Shown here one piece after another: positions 1-12,061 of a stretch of DNA of 64,000 nucleotides. The first letter of the stretch is position 1. Every line of letters begins with the position of its first letter. Below the pieces are notes generated by a model. It made no database searches. It was not told where the DNA came from and was given only the letters and a program-made list of their open reading frames with translations. This DNA comes from Channallabes apus (Eukaryota; Chordata; Actinopteri; Siluriformes; Clariidae). A program made the translations under genes and the position numbers. Location: the NCBI GenBank assembly GCA_030522415.1, contig CM060118.1:27925151-27989150 (forward strand), read 5' to 3'.

Positions 1-14
1 TGGATGTTTACCGA

Positions 15-29
15 GGGCTCAAGGGAGGT

Positions 30-61
<32 letters not shown>

Positions 62-887
62 CTGTGTGTGTGCGCGCGTGCGCTGTAGCCTGTGCTTTTT
101 TCAGCGGATTTTTCCGCTACCGCAGATCAGTTTATCAACTTGTAATATATAAATTTTAGGAATATATTAACATGTGGAGACATCATTATATGTTGAATGG
201 AACTTGTAAGCCTTTGAATGGTGTTAAAAATACTTGCAAAACAAGTATTGCAGCCATACATTGGAGGGAACTTCTGAGGTGGTCAGTGATTGATGGCACG
301 GTCGGTCGGAGGGGGTTGTGATCACACCTATAGATCTTTTGTTCTAGGCTATCGGTCAATTATCTCTCCACTTGGAAGCAAAAACATGCAAGGGATTTCA
401 GCATCTCGACGCACATACTAAGCTGTTTATAAAGTAGACACTGTTTGTTTTTTCATTTTGTAATCTTTCCCGTGTTTACCGTGTACTGTACAATGTATAT
501 TCATTTTTTAATGAATTACTGTAAATACTACACATTCCGTTGATTTACCAGAAATGACTTTTCTGTTTTTTGTGTGTGCTAAACTAAACTTCAGGGTCAA
601 AGTAATAGCGATATTTATTTGAAAAGTATTATATATTTACAATGCTGATAAGTTCAAGCTTAGATTCATATATAAACTGCTTCAAAGTCTTTCCACCCCG
701 TGACCGCTGAAATCCGACAGACGCAGGGCTCAAGGGAGGTGTGTCTGTGTGTGTGTGTGCGCGCGTGTGTATGTGTGTGTGCGCGTGTGTATGTGTGTCA
801 TTTTCAGCGGATTTTTCCGCTACCGCAGATCAGTTTATCAACTTGTAATATATACATTTTAGGAATATATTAACATGTGCAGACATT
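15..887. repeat. Direct repeat pair with (TG)n microsatellites
   Basis: Positions 15-185 and 726-887 carry the same sequence in the same orientation: a GGGCTCAAGGGAGG lead-in, a long (TG)n tract containing GCGC steps, then a shared TCAGCGGATTTTTCCGC block running to ACATGTG. The TG tracts lie at about 28-82 and 743-798. The roughly 540 bases between the copies show no gene and no repeat that I recognise. This is either a local tandem duplication or two copies of a dispersed repeat. Confidence 0.8.
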
Positions 888-1562
888 TAAGGTTGCGCTG
901 CCCTCTCTTGCCCCTGCGTAGAGCCTACACACACACACACACACACATCTATCTATCTATCTATTATATAAATACACATTTGGAATCTGCATCTACATTT
1001 TCTGTTACAAGTATAGAATTAGGTTCAGCTGAGACTCATGATCAATGGTGTTAGGGTACTTATGTAGTGATAATTAGTTTCAGCCAAATCATTAAAACTA
1101 ACAATGGACTATGACACTCTTGTTTTACACACATTGTTTTAGCGATAGTTTCACGGAAGCGAGTTCAGAACTAATCTAACCAAACCAAGAAAAAAACAAA
1201 CATCCGAAGCTTCAAATAGAATGAACGAACTAATGAAATTGATATATATGTAATAGATATACTGTATATACAGACGTGTGTGTGTCATTTTAATTCAAAT
1301 GAACATTTTAATGCTTTCTGATACACTTATCAACTTATCGACATGCACTTATCAACACAAACTCTCCGTGCACGCACACACACAATCTCTAAAAAAATAA
1401 TATTAATAACATACATATACAAATAAACAAAAATATAAACGTCTATATTGAAGTCTACGGTGAACGCAGAGTCGGCTAAGCACACGTGATGACGCGCGCG
1501 CCCTCACCTCTGTTACGGCTGCCTACAGTATTTGGCCAATAGAATTATAATAATTGAACGAT
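888..1562. other. AT-rich stretch with microsatellite, no gene seen
   Basis: A compound (AC)n(ATCT)n microsatellite sits at 927-964. The rest is AT-rich intergenic sequence with short AC runs near 1376 and no open frame, RNA gene or element end that I can support. Confidence 0.6.
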
Positions 1563-1667
1563 ATGCCTGGTCCTGGAAAGAGACATCAACAGTCCGGCGC
1601 TGAGAAACGAAAGAACCGAAAGAAAAAAAAGCCTAAGATGAAGCCCGTGCATCAATTCCAGAAATAA
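1563..1667 (+). pseudogene. 34-residue basic ORF, possible hAT transposase N-terminal remnant
   Basis: An ATG frame of 34 codons encodes a very basic peptide that includes SGAEKRKNRKKKK before the stop. N-terminal ends with an SGAEKRK-like lysine-rich stretch occur in fish hAT/ZMYM-type transposases, which is why I record it. Nothing downstream in frame continues into a zinc finger or a catalytic domain, and an A-run in the middle may hide a frameshift. It could equally be chance. The identification is weak. Confidence 0.25.
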
Positions 1668-2414
1668 AACTTTACTTTATTCTGTCGACGTTAATAATGT
1701 AATAACGTAACATTAACGTAAAATAACGCAAATTTCATTTAACAGCAGGGGGGACAATAAATATATATTTTTATAAATTTATTGCATTGTTTATGTTGTT
1801 TACAGTCAAGCCATCAACATACAATAAAATGTAAACATGAGATCTAAACTAAAAACTGTGCTCCCTGTGCTGGTGCTGGCAATATCATCTCTTTGTTCTG
1901 CTGTCTCCGGCTCCCTCCCTGGTTCTGAATCTGCCCCGTCCTCTACTCTCACTGTCTCAGAACAGACTGACTCCTGAAGCAGAAAAAAAAATGCAGGAAA
2001 TTATGTTTTCTAACATGCGTTAGATAGTTTTTTTTTTTATCACTCTATACACAATACTTTGCTATTTTTATAGATGTTGAGCATCGTGAGCAAGCCCGAG
2101 ATCATATTAACGTTAATTATCACCAGCCGGCATTAATAGCACACGAGTAACGTGAGTTGGACGCACACCAATCGATTCGACTATGGTTAATCGCTCACTC
2201 CGTAGGCTCCCTGAATAGGCGGGAAAGGGATGGAACCGCGCATTCGTCCCGGCAGGAAAAAAAAAACTAAACAGATCTAACAGATGAGGACTCAGATTAA
2301 TGTGCAAAAATATATAATAAAACTATATAAGTCTACATAGCCTTTATAAGACTCTACCTTAAGCGAACTAAAAACATTTTAGTTAGTTTCAAAATAAAAC
2401 AATTTTAAAACATC
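1668..2414. other. No gene seen
   Basis: AT-rich sequence with T- and A-runs. The segment at about 1855-1975 is more complex but has no coding signature that I trust on either strand. Confidence 0.5.
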
Positions 2415-2486
2415 ACTCGGGATTTGAACTGGCGCTTTGTAGATCACTAGTCGAGTGTTCTAACCGCTACACCAAGCGGCCACTTA
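2415..2486 (-). repeat. Decayed tRNA-like sequence (SINE head or tRNA pseudogene)
   Basis: Read on the minus strand, the segment has a box-A-like TGGTGTAGCGGTTAG and a box-B-like GTTCAAATCCC at tRNA-like spacing. The T-arm halves on either side of box B do not pair, and the anticodon arm pairs only weakly, so a working tRNA is unlikely. It most resembles the head of a tRNA-derived SINE. Confidence 0.55.
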
Positions 2487-4003
2487 AAGACAATGCACAC
2501 CAGAGACGTTAATAAGCCACTCGACTTCTTTGAAAGCAAGCGTACAGTGGTGTGACAACCAGACTGCTCATTACCGTCGCACTCACCGCCGTGGAAACGC
2601 GGCAGCGGCCGAAATAAACCAGGAGCATTTCAAAATAATTCGTGAAATGACCGCCAGGTGGCGCAAATTGACATTTTCCGTCGTATCGGTTTTTAAATAT
2701 ATTCAGAGCTTAAGTCATAATAAAGTCAAAACAATATGTTGTAGCAAAGTAATACTACAATTATGATAATTTACACATCCAACAAACATGTAAAACTATA
2801 AATATAAAAAATATGAGTTAGAAAACATTGGTTTTATTTTGTTTAGACAGACTCTCTGTTTTTATCTGTTTAGTGTTATTATTAAAGAAAACAGCGCAAA
2901 CAACAGCACTAGGGCTTTCAAAAAAATTATTTCGACAATACTTACAGTTGTTAGAGTTTAAGACATCAAGATTTAAATATAGAAATAACTAAAACAAATA
3001 GAGCAAACTTCCAGAATAGATAATAAAAAATAAATCAATAAAAAAGATGTATGCAGTATAATCGGGGCCTCTCATTACATTATATTTTGGTTCAGTGCCA
3101 GACGAAGTGCGAGCTAATATTGTCTTACATTTGTGAATAAAATATCATTGTTTTATTCAGAGATTTACAGTATTTGTGCAAAATAATAGTTATGACATAA
3201 TTAAATATAAATATAATTACAGGCTCTGGATTCGTTTTTCGTTTGCAGTATAAAACCAAAATACATCTTACTATTTTTGAGAGATTCGTCGTAAAAAAAA
3301 CTGTTTTTTTTTCAGATATTTGTCTGTACAAAATAATATTTATGCAATATAATCACGGGCTCTTGATTCGTTATTCGTTTGCAATATAAACCAAAATACA
3401 TTAACCATATAATATAAACCAAAATATAAACCAAAATATTTAATTTGCTGTATTAAATATTTATGCCGTCTCATCAAGGATCCAAAGATTGCCTTGTACT
3501 AAATAATATTTTTGCTGATTTTTTTTCTGCGATTCAGTTGTGTGATGTTTTAATGATGAATGATGTTTTACTGTATGTTTACTGTATATAAAAAAAAATG
3601 AGTTAGAAAACATTGGTTTTATTTTGTTTAGACAGACTCTCTGTTTTTTGGAATTTTGGAATCCACAGACGCAAAAGAACATGATAATAATAATCAAAAG
3701 AATAATATTAATCTTTTTGCTGTTTATTTCCACCATTTAATAATGTTTTAATTATCAATAATTAAAGCTGCTCGTGTCGGCTCATATCGGGAGCATTTTT
3801 TATGAAAGATAAACAAACAGCTGTGTGTGAATGGAAAAGAGTGCGCTTTGCCGAGTTTTGATCTACTGTAAAGTCAGATGATCACATTTAAACAATTTAT
3901 TCATACAGATGTACCTGTTTTACATGGAAAGTTACAGGTTTGGGCTACTGTTATCTACTTCAAATATTTGAAGTTAAAAGCTAAAACTTGAAGATTTGAA
4001 GCT

Positions 4004-4693
4004 AAAACTTCAGCCCTTTTCATATTTTCCCCGTGGTCGTTATTAAAAAAAATATATAAATAAAAGTTTTGCCTTCCAAGGCAACAGATTATGGAGCTTC
4101 TTGAGCTGCTCAGACCTGCGCGTGCGTCGTACTTACACTCCCCGTCCCGATGTCCAGCTGCTCGCTGCTTTTTGTTTAAAATATGTTTCATTCATCATTA
4201 GCCATTATCCATAACTTTATGGGTTTTTCTTTTGACACGTTTTATTTTTATGAAATTTGATTTAGTTAAATGAGAAAATAACCTTGGGAGTTTCAAACCC
4301 CGCATCCATTCATGTTTCTGTGTGATTGTAATGTTTAATACCCCTACAGTATTCACTTACTGTATGCGGTTTGACTCGCTGTGAGATGCGGTGTGTTATA
4401 CCCCTATCGCACCTGCTCGGTCTCGCGCTGTGACCGTAGGCTTGATCATGATTCACCCCGAGTCTTTGCGCTGTGATTACGTTTCCATGTTTCCGCGTGA
4501 AAAATTCCGCGAAGATCTTCCGCATGTTAAACATGTTTATTTTTTTGCGTGGTAAGATGGAAACGTAATAACAGCACCAAAACTCGCACCGAATCATAAT
4601 GAACCGCACTTATGGCCCGGCGTGTGAGATAGAGGTATTAAACCTCCACTCTGTCATCTCATCGTATTCATTCCATAAGTGCGCTATACAACC
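4004..4693 (+). mobile_element. Fold-back element inserted in the large CAGTGG element
   Basis: This segment, from AAAACTTCAGCCC to GCGCTATACAACC, recurs at 41945-42808 inside an unrelated Harbinger element, so it is a mobile unit of its own. Its right half is an inverted repeat: an arm starting ATACCCCTAT at 4398 pairs with one ending near 4638, with TACGTTTCCAT in one arm and ATGGAAACGTA in the other. There is no ORF. The exact ends are inferred from where the two copies stop matching. Confidence 0.55.
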
Positions 4694-4885
4694 AGTGTGT
4701 AAGTGTGTAAGTGTGTACAAGCAACAGCACAATGCATGTGTGAATGGCTGAAACGTTAAGTCAGATGAACGCGCGCGCCGATATGAGAGATTAGATCTTT
4801 CAGCACGCCGATGTCAGTCACTAGCAAGGAGCATTTACTGATCACATTTAAACAATTTATTCATACAGATGTACATGTTTTATAG

Positions 4886-7800
4886 GTCGTTTTTCGTTTG
4901 CAGTATGAAACCAAAATACATCTTACTATTTTTGAGAGATTTGTTTTTAAAAAAATCTAAAAAAATAAATAAATAAAAATTCAGATATTTGTCTGTACAA
5001 AATAATATTTATGCAATATAATCACAGGCTCTTGATTCGTTATTCGTTTGCAATATAAACCAAAATACATTAACCATATAATATAAACCAAAATATAAAC
5101 CAAAATATTTAATTTGCTGTATTAAATATTTATGCCGTCTCATCAAACTCGCAACTCACTCCGAAGAGCATCCTTCTCTGCCTTGCAAACTCCCAACTCA
5201 CTTGAAATTTAATATCGTATATAATATTTAATATTGGCATAATATCCCTGCCCCAATTCTCACAGCTGTACAGTATGAATTGAAATAATAACAGTAGTGT
5301 TTTTCTTTACTGAATAGGCAGAGCCTCTGAATAGGCAGAGCCGTTGATGTCTTTGGTTTCGGCTGTGAGTGGATGCGCTGTAGTAATACATGTTTTATAC
5401 AAATTACATAACCTTTTTTCAGTCATGATATACTAACATATATTTCAGTCATGATTTCAGTCATGATATACTAACATATTTTTAGCCGTGTAGTGCGCGC
5501 AACATCTAAAGGGCGAGCGTTCACACAGCTGACCAAATCGTCATTAGCGTGCCCCTCCCCCAAACAGCGCAGCGAGGAGCATTTACATTTAAACAGGTTT
5601 TACAGGTGTGCTTTGCAAAGTCAGACACATACAAATGCAAATGATACTGAATAGCTGTTCTCACCTACAGTATACACTTGGAGAAACTAGAATGAGCAAG
5701 AATGAGATTTTTCTTACCATAACATGTAGTGTTATTAATCACTCTACACTGTTTTTAATTACTTTTAATTTTATTTATAAATAAACAAACCAAATAAAAT
5801 TATTCCATGTGTATTTACCCTTTGTAAAATAGCATTAAAAATGATGGGTCGTGTATCGAGCGATTAAAAAACAATACAAGGCACGTTATGATAAGGAACC
5901 TTTCTACAGTACAGTATCTCTTCCATTTCAGTGATTAAAAAACGGTAAAAATGTCAATTTTGGAATCCACAGACGCTCAAACAGCAAAAGAACATGATAA
6001 TAATAATCAAAATAATATTATTATTCTTTTTGCTTTTTATGTCCACCATTTAATAATGATTTAATTATCAATAATTAAAGCTGCTCACATCGCGCGCTTT
6101 CACTTTAAAAATGCAGTGTTTAATCAGCAAGTATATGTCGCCTCTCTTTATGATTGATAAATATTCTGACTGAAACAAATCTGCTCGTGTCGGATTGTTC
6201 ATTTTTTATGAAAGAGGAGAGTAGAAGCGGAAACGTTTGCATGATCCTGCGTGTGCGCTCTTTAACTTTGATCTAAAGTCAGATGAACGCGCGCGCCGAT
6301 ATGAGAGATTAGATCTTTCAGCACGCCGATGTCAGTCCCTATAGCAAGGAGCATTTACTTATATCTAAACAAAATCACTGATCACATTTAAACAATTTAT
6401 TCATACAGATGTACATGTTTTATAGGTTTGTTACTGAAGAACTGTGGCAGCGGGAACACCTAAAAATAAACGCAGGATTATTATTTTTTTTTATAGTTTT
6501 ATATAAATAAAAAATGCTTTTATAAATGTGGGCTGTTATCTACAGTACTTCAGTACTTATATTTCACGTCTGTGAGGCGAGTATACACGGAGTTTGGGTT
6601 CATTTTCTGACGCGCTCAAGTTCACCGAAAACAATACAGAACCCCGTTTAGTGTAATTTATTTCATTTAATAAATCTACTACAAATTTAAAGAACACAAA
6701 ATATAAGATGACACAAGACCCTGGATTCGTTTTTCGTTTGCAGTATAAAACCAAAATACATCTTACTATTTTTGAGAGATTTGTTTAAAAAAAAATCTAA
6801 AAAATAAATAAATAAAAATTCAGATATTTGTCTGTACAAAATAATATTTATGCAATATAATCACAGGCTCTTGATTCGTTATTCGTTTGCAATATAAACC
6901 AAAATACATTAACCATATAATATAAACCAAAATATAAACCAAAATATTTAATTTGCTGTATTAAATATTTATGCCGTCTCATCAAACTCGCAACTCACTT
7001 CGAAGAGCATCCTTCTCTGCCTTGCAAACTCCCAACTCACTTGAAATTTAATATCGTATATAATATTTAATATTGGCATAATATCCCTGCCCCAATTCTA
7101 ACAGCTGTACAGTATGAGTTGAAATAATAACAGTAGTGTTTTTCTTTACTGAATAGGCAGAGCCTCTGAATAGGCAGAGCCGTTGATGTCTTTGGTTTCG
7201 GCTGTGAGTGGATGCGCTGTAGTAATCCACGTTTTATACAAATTACATAAACTTTTTTCAGTCATGATATACTAACATATATTTCAGTCATGATTTCAGT
7301 CATGATATACTAACATATTTTTAGCCGTGTAGTGCGCGCGCAACATCTAAAGGGCGAGCGTTCACACAGCTGACCAAATCGTCATTCTGCGTGCCCCTCC
7401 CCCAAACAGCGCAGCGAGGAGCATTTACATTTAAACAGGTTTTACAGGTGTGCTTTGCAAAATCAGACACATACAAATGCAAATGATACTGAATAGCTGT
7501 TCTCACCTACAGTATACACTTGGAGAAACTAGAATGAGCAAGAATGAGATTTTTCTTACCATAACATGTAGTGTTATTAATCACTCTACACTGTTTTTAA
7601 TTACTTTTAATTTTATTTATAAATAAACAAACCAAATAAAATTATTCCATGTGTATTTACCCTTTGTAAAATAGCATTAAAAATGATGGGTCGTGTATCG
7701 AGTGATTAAAAAACAATACAAGGCACGTTATGATAAGGAACCTTTCTACAGTACAGTATCTCTTCCATTTCAGTGATTAAAAAACGGTAAAAATGTCAAT

Positions 7801-8966
7801 TTTGGAATCCACAGACGCTCAAACAGCAAAAGAACATGATAATAATAATCAAAATAATATTATTATTCTTTTTGCTTTTTATGTCCACCATTTAATAATG
7901 ATTTAATTATCAATAATTAAAGCTGCTCACATCGCGCGCTTTCACTTTAAAAATGCAGTGTTTAATCAGCAAGTATATGTCGCCTCTCTTTATGATTGAT
8001 AAATATTCTGACTGAAACAAATCTGCTCGTGTCGGATTGTTCATTTTTTATGAAAGAGGAGGGGAAACGTTTGCATGATCCTGCGTGTGCGCCTTTAACT
8101 TTGATCTAAAGTCAGATGAACGCGCGCGCCGATATGAGAGATTAGATCTTTCAGCACGCCGATGTCAGTCCCTATAGCAAGGAGCATTTACTTACATCTA
8201 AACTGAGTCATTTACATAAATCACTGATCACATTTAAACAATTTATTCATACAGATGTACATGTTTTATAGGTTTGTTACTGAAGAACTGTGGCAGCGGG
8301 CACACCTAAAAATAAACGCAGGATTATTATTTTTTTAATAGTTTTATATAAATAAAAAATGCTTTTATAAATGTGGGCTGTTATCTACAGTACTTCAGTA
8401 CTTATATTTCACGTCTGTGAGGCGAGTATACACGGAGTTTGGGTTCATTTTCTGACGCGCTCAAGTTCACCGAAAACAATACAGAACCCCGTTTAGTGTA
8501 ATTTATTTCATTTAATAAATCTACTACAAATTTAAAGAATACAAAATATAAGATGACACAAGACCCTGGATTCGTTTTTCGTTTGCAGTATAAAACCAAA
8601 ATACATCTTACTATTTTTGAGAGATTTGTTTTAAAAAAAAATCTAAAAAATAAATAAATAAAAATTCAGATATTTGTCTGTACAAAATAATATTTATGCA
8701 ATATAATCACAGGCTCTTGATTCGTTATTCGTTTGCAATATAAACCAAAATACATTAACCATATAATATAAACCAAAATATAAACCAAAATATTTAATTA
8801 GCTGTATTAAATATTTATGCCGTCTCATCAAACTCGCAACTCACTCCGAAGAGCATCCTTCTCTGCCTTGCAAACTCCCAACTCACTTGAAATTTAATAT
8901 CGTATATAATATTTAATATTGGCATAATATCCCTGCCCCAATTCTAACAGCTGTACAGTATGAATT
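4886..8966 (+). repeat. 1.85-kb tandem duplication within the large element
   Basis: Landmarks recur at a spacing of about 1845 bases: the TTCGTTTTTCGTTTGC block at about 4888, 6728 and 8571, the GAATGAGATTTTTCTTACC block at about 5700 and 7545, and a 198-bp stretch at 6557-6754 repeated almost unchanged at 8402-8599. Two near-full units (about 4886-6730 and 6731-8573) are followed by a partial third ending near 8966. The close match implies recent unequal exchange or replication slippage. The short open frames in each unit are repeats of the DNA and are not evidence of a protein. Confidence 0.8.
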
Positions 8967-10689
8967 GAAATAATAAGTCAGATGAACGCGCGCGCCGATA
9001 TGAGAGATTAGATCTTTCAGCACGCCGATGTCAGTCACTACAGTAGCAAGGAGCATTTACTGATCACATTTAAACAATTTATTCATACAGATGTACATGT
9101 TTTATAGGTTTGTTACTGAAGAACTACAGTATGGCAGCGGGCACACCTAAAAATAAACGCAGGATTATTTTTTTATATAGTTTTATATAAATAAAAAATG
9201 CTTTTATAAATGTGGGCTACTGTTATCTACTTCAAATATTTGTTAAACAGGCTGGAAACTCACTCTGACCATTTTAATAATTCATTGATAAGATAGTGAT
9301 TCCTTTGGTTATGGCTGTGCTGATCATGTCATCTCCTCGTCAGTGAGCGCGCCTATACAGTAATTCACTTCTCATACGAATTACATAATCTAATTTTTTT
9401 TTTCATTAGTTTATATTAAAGCAGATATTTCTCTTTCTATAAGTATATATTTTTCACGTCTGTGCGGCGAGTACACAAGTTCACCAAAATCAATACAGAA
9501 CCCCGTTTACTTTATTTATTTAACAAAATCATAAAGTTTTTTCGTCATTGTGAGTGCACCTAAATAAAAGTAGAGTCTTTGCCGAGTTTTGATCTAAAGT
9601 CAGATGAACGCGCGCGCCGATATGAGAGATTAGATATCTCTTTCAGCAAACACATATTAATGGTGTTAAATAAGCGCTATGCGGCGCTGGGAGAAACGCA
9701 CGCCGATGTCAGTCCCTAGCATTTACTTACATCTAAACTGAGTCATTTACATAAATCACTGATCACATTTAAACAATTTATTCATACAGATGTACATGTT
9801 TTATAGGTTTGTTACTGAAGAACTTTGGCAGCAGGCACACCTAATAATAAATGCCGGATTATTATTATTATTTTTATTTATAGTTTTATATAAATAAAAA
9901 TGCTTTTATAAATGTGGGCTACTGTTATCTACAGTACTTCAAATATTTGTTAAAACAGCGGGGGAAATTCACTCTGACCATTTTAATAATTCATTGATAA
10001 GGTAGTGATTTCTTTGGTTACGGCTGTGCTGATCATGTCATCTCTTCGTCAGTGAGCGCGCCTATAATTCACTTCTCATACGAATGACATAATCTAATTT
10101 TTTTTTCATTAGTTTATATTAAAGCAGATATTTCTCTTTCTATAAGTATATATTTTTCACGTCTGTGAGGCGAGTATACACGGAGTTTGGGTTCATTTTC
10201 TGACGCACCAAAATCAATACAGAACCCCGTTTACTTTATTTATTTAACAAAATCATAAAGTTTTTCGTCATTGTGTGTGCACCTAAATAAAAGTAGAGTC
10301 TTATGAGTCTTATGAAAGCTCTAAGATGACACAAGACCCTACACGTAGCCTTTCTACTATAATTACACAGTTTACAACGTTTACGTTGCTTAAATTCGAT
10401 CCTAAAAAACTGAATTTAATTTTAATTATAAATTTGTACTGTAATGTTACTACTGTGATTATGAATTCGTTTATTTACAATGTTTCACTTTATTTTATCT
10501 GCAACGACGTGCAGCTGTGGACGACCTGCGCCTCATTAAGCCTGGAGAGAACGAGCTGATGCCTGAGGCGTCAGTCTATAGTTATATAGCGCCACTCAGT
10601 GGTAAAAGCCAGCAAACGCACAAACCCAAATGCTGACGCCATACGCTGCGACGGTAGAAGTCGCATACTGCCTGTGCACCCACTGTACG

Positions 10690-11122
10690 TCTTTGATAAG
10701 TGACGAAGTAAGCCTGTTATAATAATAACTTGGTGTTATTTGATCTTATTGGTTTAGAAATTTATATTTAAATAAAACCCTACACACTTCTTTTCTAATT
10801 ACACGTGATAAAATCTAAAGGCTCACTGTGTTAATATTTATTGTGCTTAAATTTGATCTTAATAAGATTTGATTTAATTTGAATTCTACATTTGTACTGT
10901 AATTATAGTACTGTGATTATGAATTCGGTCAACTACAGTGTTTCACTTGATGTTATCGGCTATTGCGTGTATTATTGAGGCAGAGAATGAACTAAGGCAT
11001 GAGGCGTCAGTCTGTAGTTATATAGCGCCACTCAGTGGTAAAAGCCAGCAAATGCACAGCAAATGCACATCCCGTAATGCGGCGGCGACGTTACATACGA
11101 CGCTCCGATTTTGTAACCACTG
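10690..11122 (+). mobile_element. Diverged extra copy of the CAGTGG element right end
   Basis: From about 10760 the sequence parallels 10330-10685 in order: an AATTCGAT-like A/T-rich part, a GTGATTATGAATTCG block, then GAGGCGTCAGTCT and GCGCCACTCAGTGGT. It closes with CCACTG at 11117-11122, again followed by TA. It is a second, older right end placed directly after the first. Either the element truly ends here with an internally duplicated terminus, or a related copy lies next to it. Confidence 0.5.
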
Positions 11123-11139
11123 TAGAAGGCAATAACATC

Positions 11140-11389
11140 TATCATCCAAAACATGTAGAAGCTGCTCTGACCTGCCACTAGCTGATGCGGTGGACGTAAA
11201 TCTGAAGAGCAGTAAAAGGCGAAGCATATCTTGCAAGGCAAGATGTCCACCTTGCTACATGAAATCTCTCCCTGACTACTTTGTTGTGGGGTTTCCATTC
11301 CCCATGTGTCAGAGATAGACTGGACAGTACTACTGCTCCCACATCCATGCTGGAATGTAAATCGCCCTGAGGGACAGGAACCTGGTGCG
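11140..11389 (-). pseudogene. DIRS RNase H C-terminal relic
   Basis: Below 11390, minus-strand readings in several frames keep recognisable patches: a LSLRA-like strand, a GEWKPH-like stretch and SKVDILPCKICFAFYCSSDL, which line up with the part of DIRS polyproteins after RNase H. Stops and frame changes occur every few dozen residues. Homology fades near 11150, where the CAGTGG element begins. Confidence 0.4.
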
Positions 11390-11987
11390 CTAGCTATTAG
11401 CGGCGCAAGCACAGTCCGCCCTGGCAATAATATATGAGACTGCCATAGTGTTGTCTACCCGCACTAGGACATGGCAGCCTCTCAACTGCTGGAGGAAGTG
11501 CTTTAGGGCCAGAAATAGAGCCATCATCTCGAGGCAATTGATGTGCCGTGCAAGAAGATGGCCTCTCCAGCTCCCTTGGGCTGGATGGTCATCTGAGACC
11601 GCACCCCAGCCTGTGAGGGAAGCACCTGTCGTTAGCCTCAGCGACGACAAGATGAACTTAGAGTGGGACCCAGAGTATAGACCGGGGTCTGAACCACATA
11701 GAAAGGGTACGAAGCACCTGGCGCAATTGGGGATTGGCCCTAGTGAAATCCCCTGGTTCTTAGCCACAACTTGGAATGCTCTCATGTGCAGAAGGCCCAA
11801 AGGTGTCACCGTGGATACAGCTGCCATGAGAGCTAGGATGTCTGAAAGTGATGGTCACTTTCTGGTCTAGCTTGTTTTCCTTGAGGGTGTTGAGAATAGG
11901 TTCGACACGAGCGGGAGACAGCTGTGCCCGCTTATGATCGAATCCCATAGGCACCCAATGTGTTGTACTCTGAACAGGAAAGAGCAC
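11390..11987 (-). pseudogene. DIRS reverse transcriptase end and RNase H
   Basis: Two minus-strand frames (11760-11987 and 11390-11827) continue the DIRS polyprotein. The first has FPVQSTTHWVPMGFDHKRAQ and LSPARVEPIL, the region after the catalytic palm. The second has PLGLLHMRAFQ, then the RNase H core TTGASLTGWGA, HINCLEMMALFLALKHF and VLVRVDNTMAVSYI. The first RNase H acidic residue, normally Asp in this context, reads Gly (residue 68 of the second frame). The frame change near 11800 and stops after 11390 confirm decay. The RT active-site motif is absent from both sides of the LINE insertion. Confidence 0.7.
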
Positions 11988-12061
11988 GCTTTCGTGGCAT
12001 TGGGTCTCAATCCTGAGAACAAAGATGAGCTAGGACGACATGCTGATGTCGAAGCACTAGC

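Larger units (their letters stand above)
2545..10685 (+). mobile_element. Large non-coding CAGTGG-ended element, copy 1
   Basis: The left end, CAGTGGTGTGACAACC, is immediately preceded by TA (2543-2544). The right end, TGTGCACCCACTG, is followed by TA (10686-10687). The same two ends, also flanked by TA, delimit a second copy at 18059-21851, so these are probably true element termini with an imperfect terminal inverted repeat. The interior is AT-rich and mosaic. It carries at least five copies of a GATGAACGCGCGCGCC block (near 4762, 6283, 8115, 8971 and 9603) and four of a block beginning TTCGTTTTTCGTTTGC. No transposase-like frame is present, so the element would be non-autonomous. A TA target fits Tc1/mariner-like enzymes, while CAGTGG ends also recall hAT. 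The superfamily is unassigned. Confidence 0.6.

Noticed and set aside
2415..2486. A functional tRNA gene on the minus strand
   Set aside because: Boxes A and B are present but the T-arm halves do not pair, so it is listed as a decayed tRNA-like repeat.
6557..8599. A conserved 65-residue minus-strand ORF (copies at 6557-6754, 8402-8599 and inside 21066-21326)
   Set aside because: The identity follows from DNA-level duplication of the whole unit. The frame is AT-driven, has no domain-like features and is broken in other copies.
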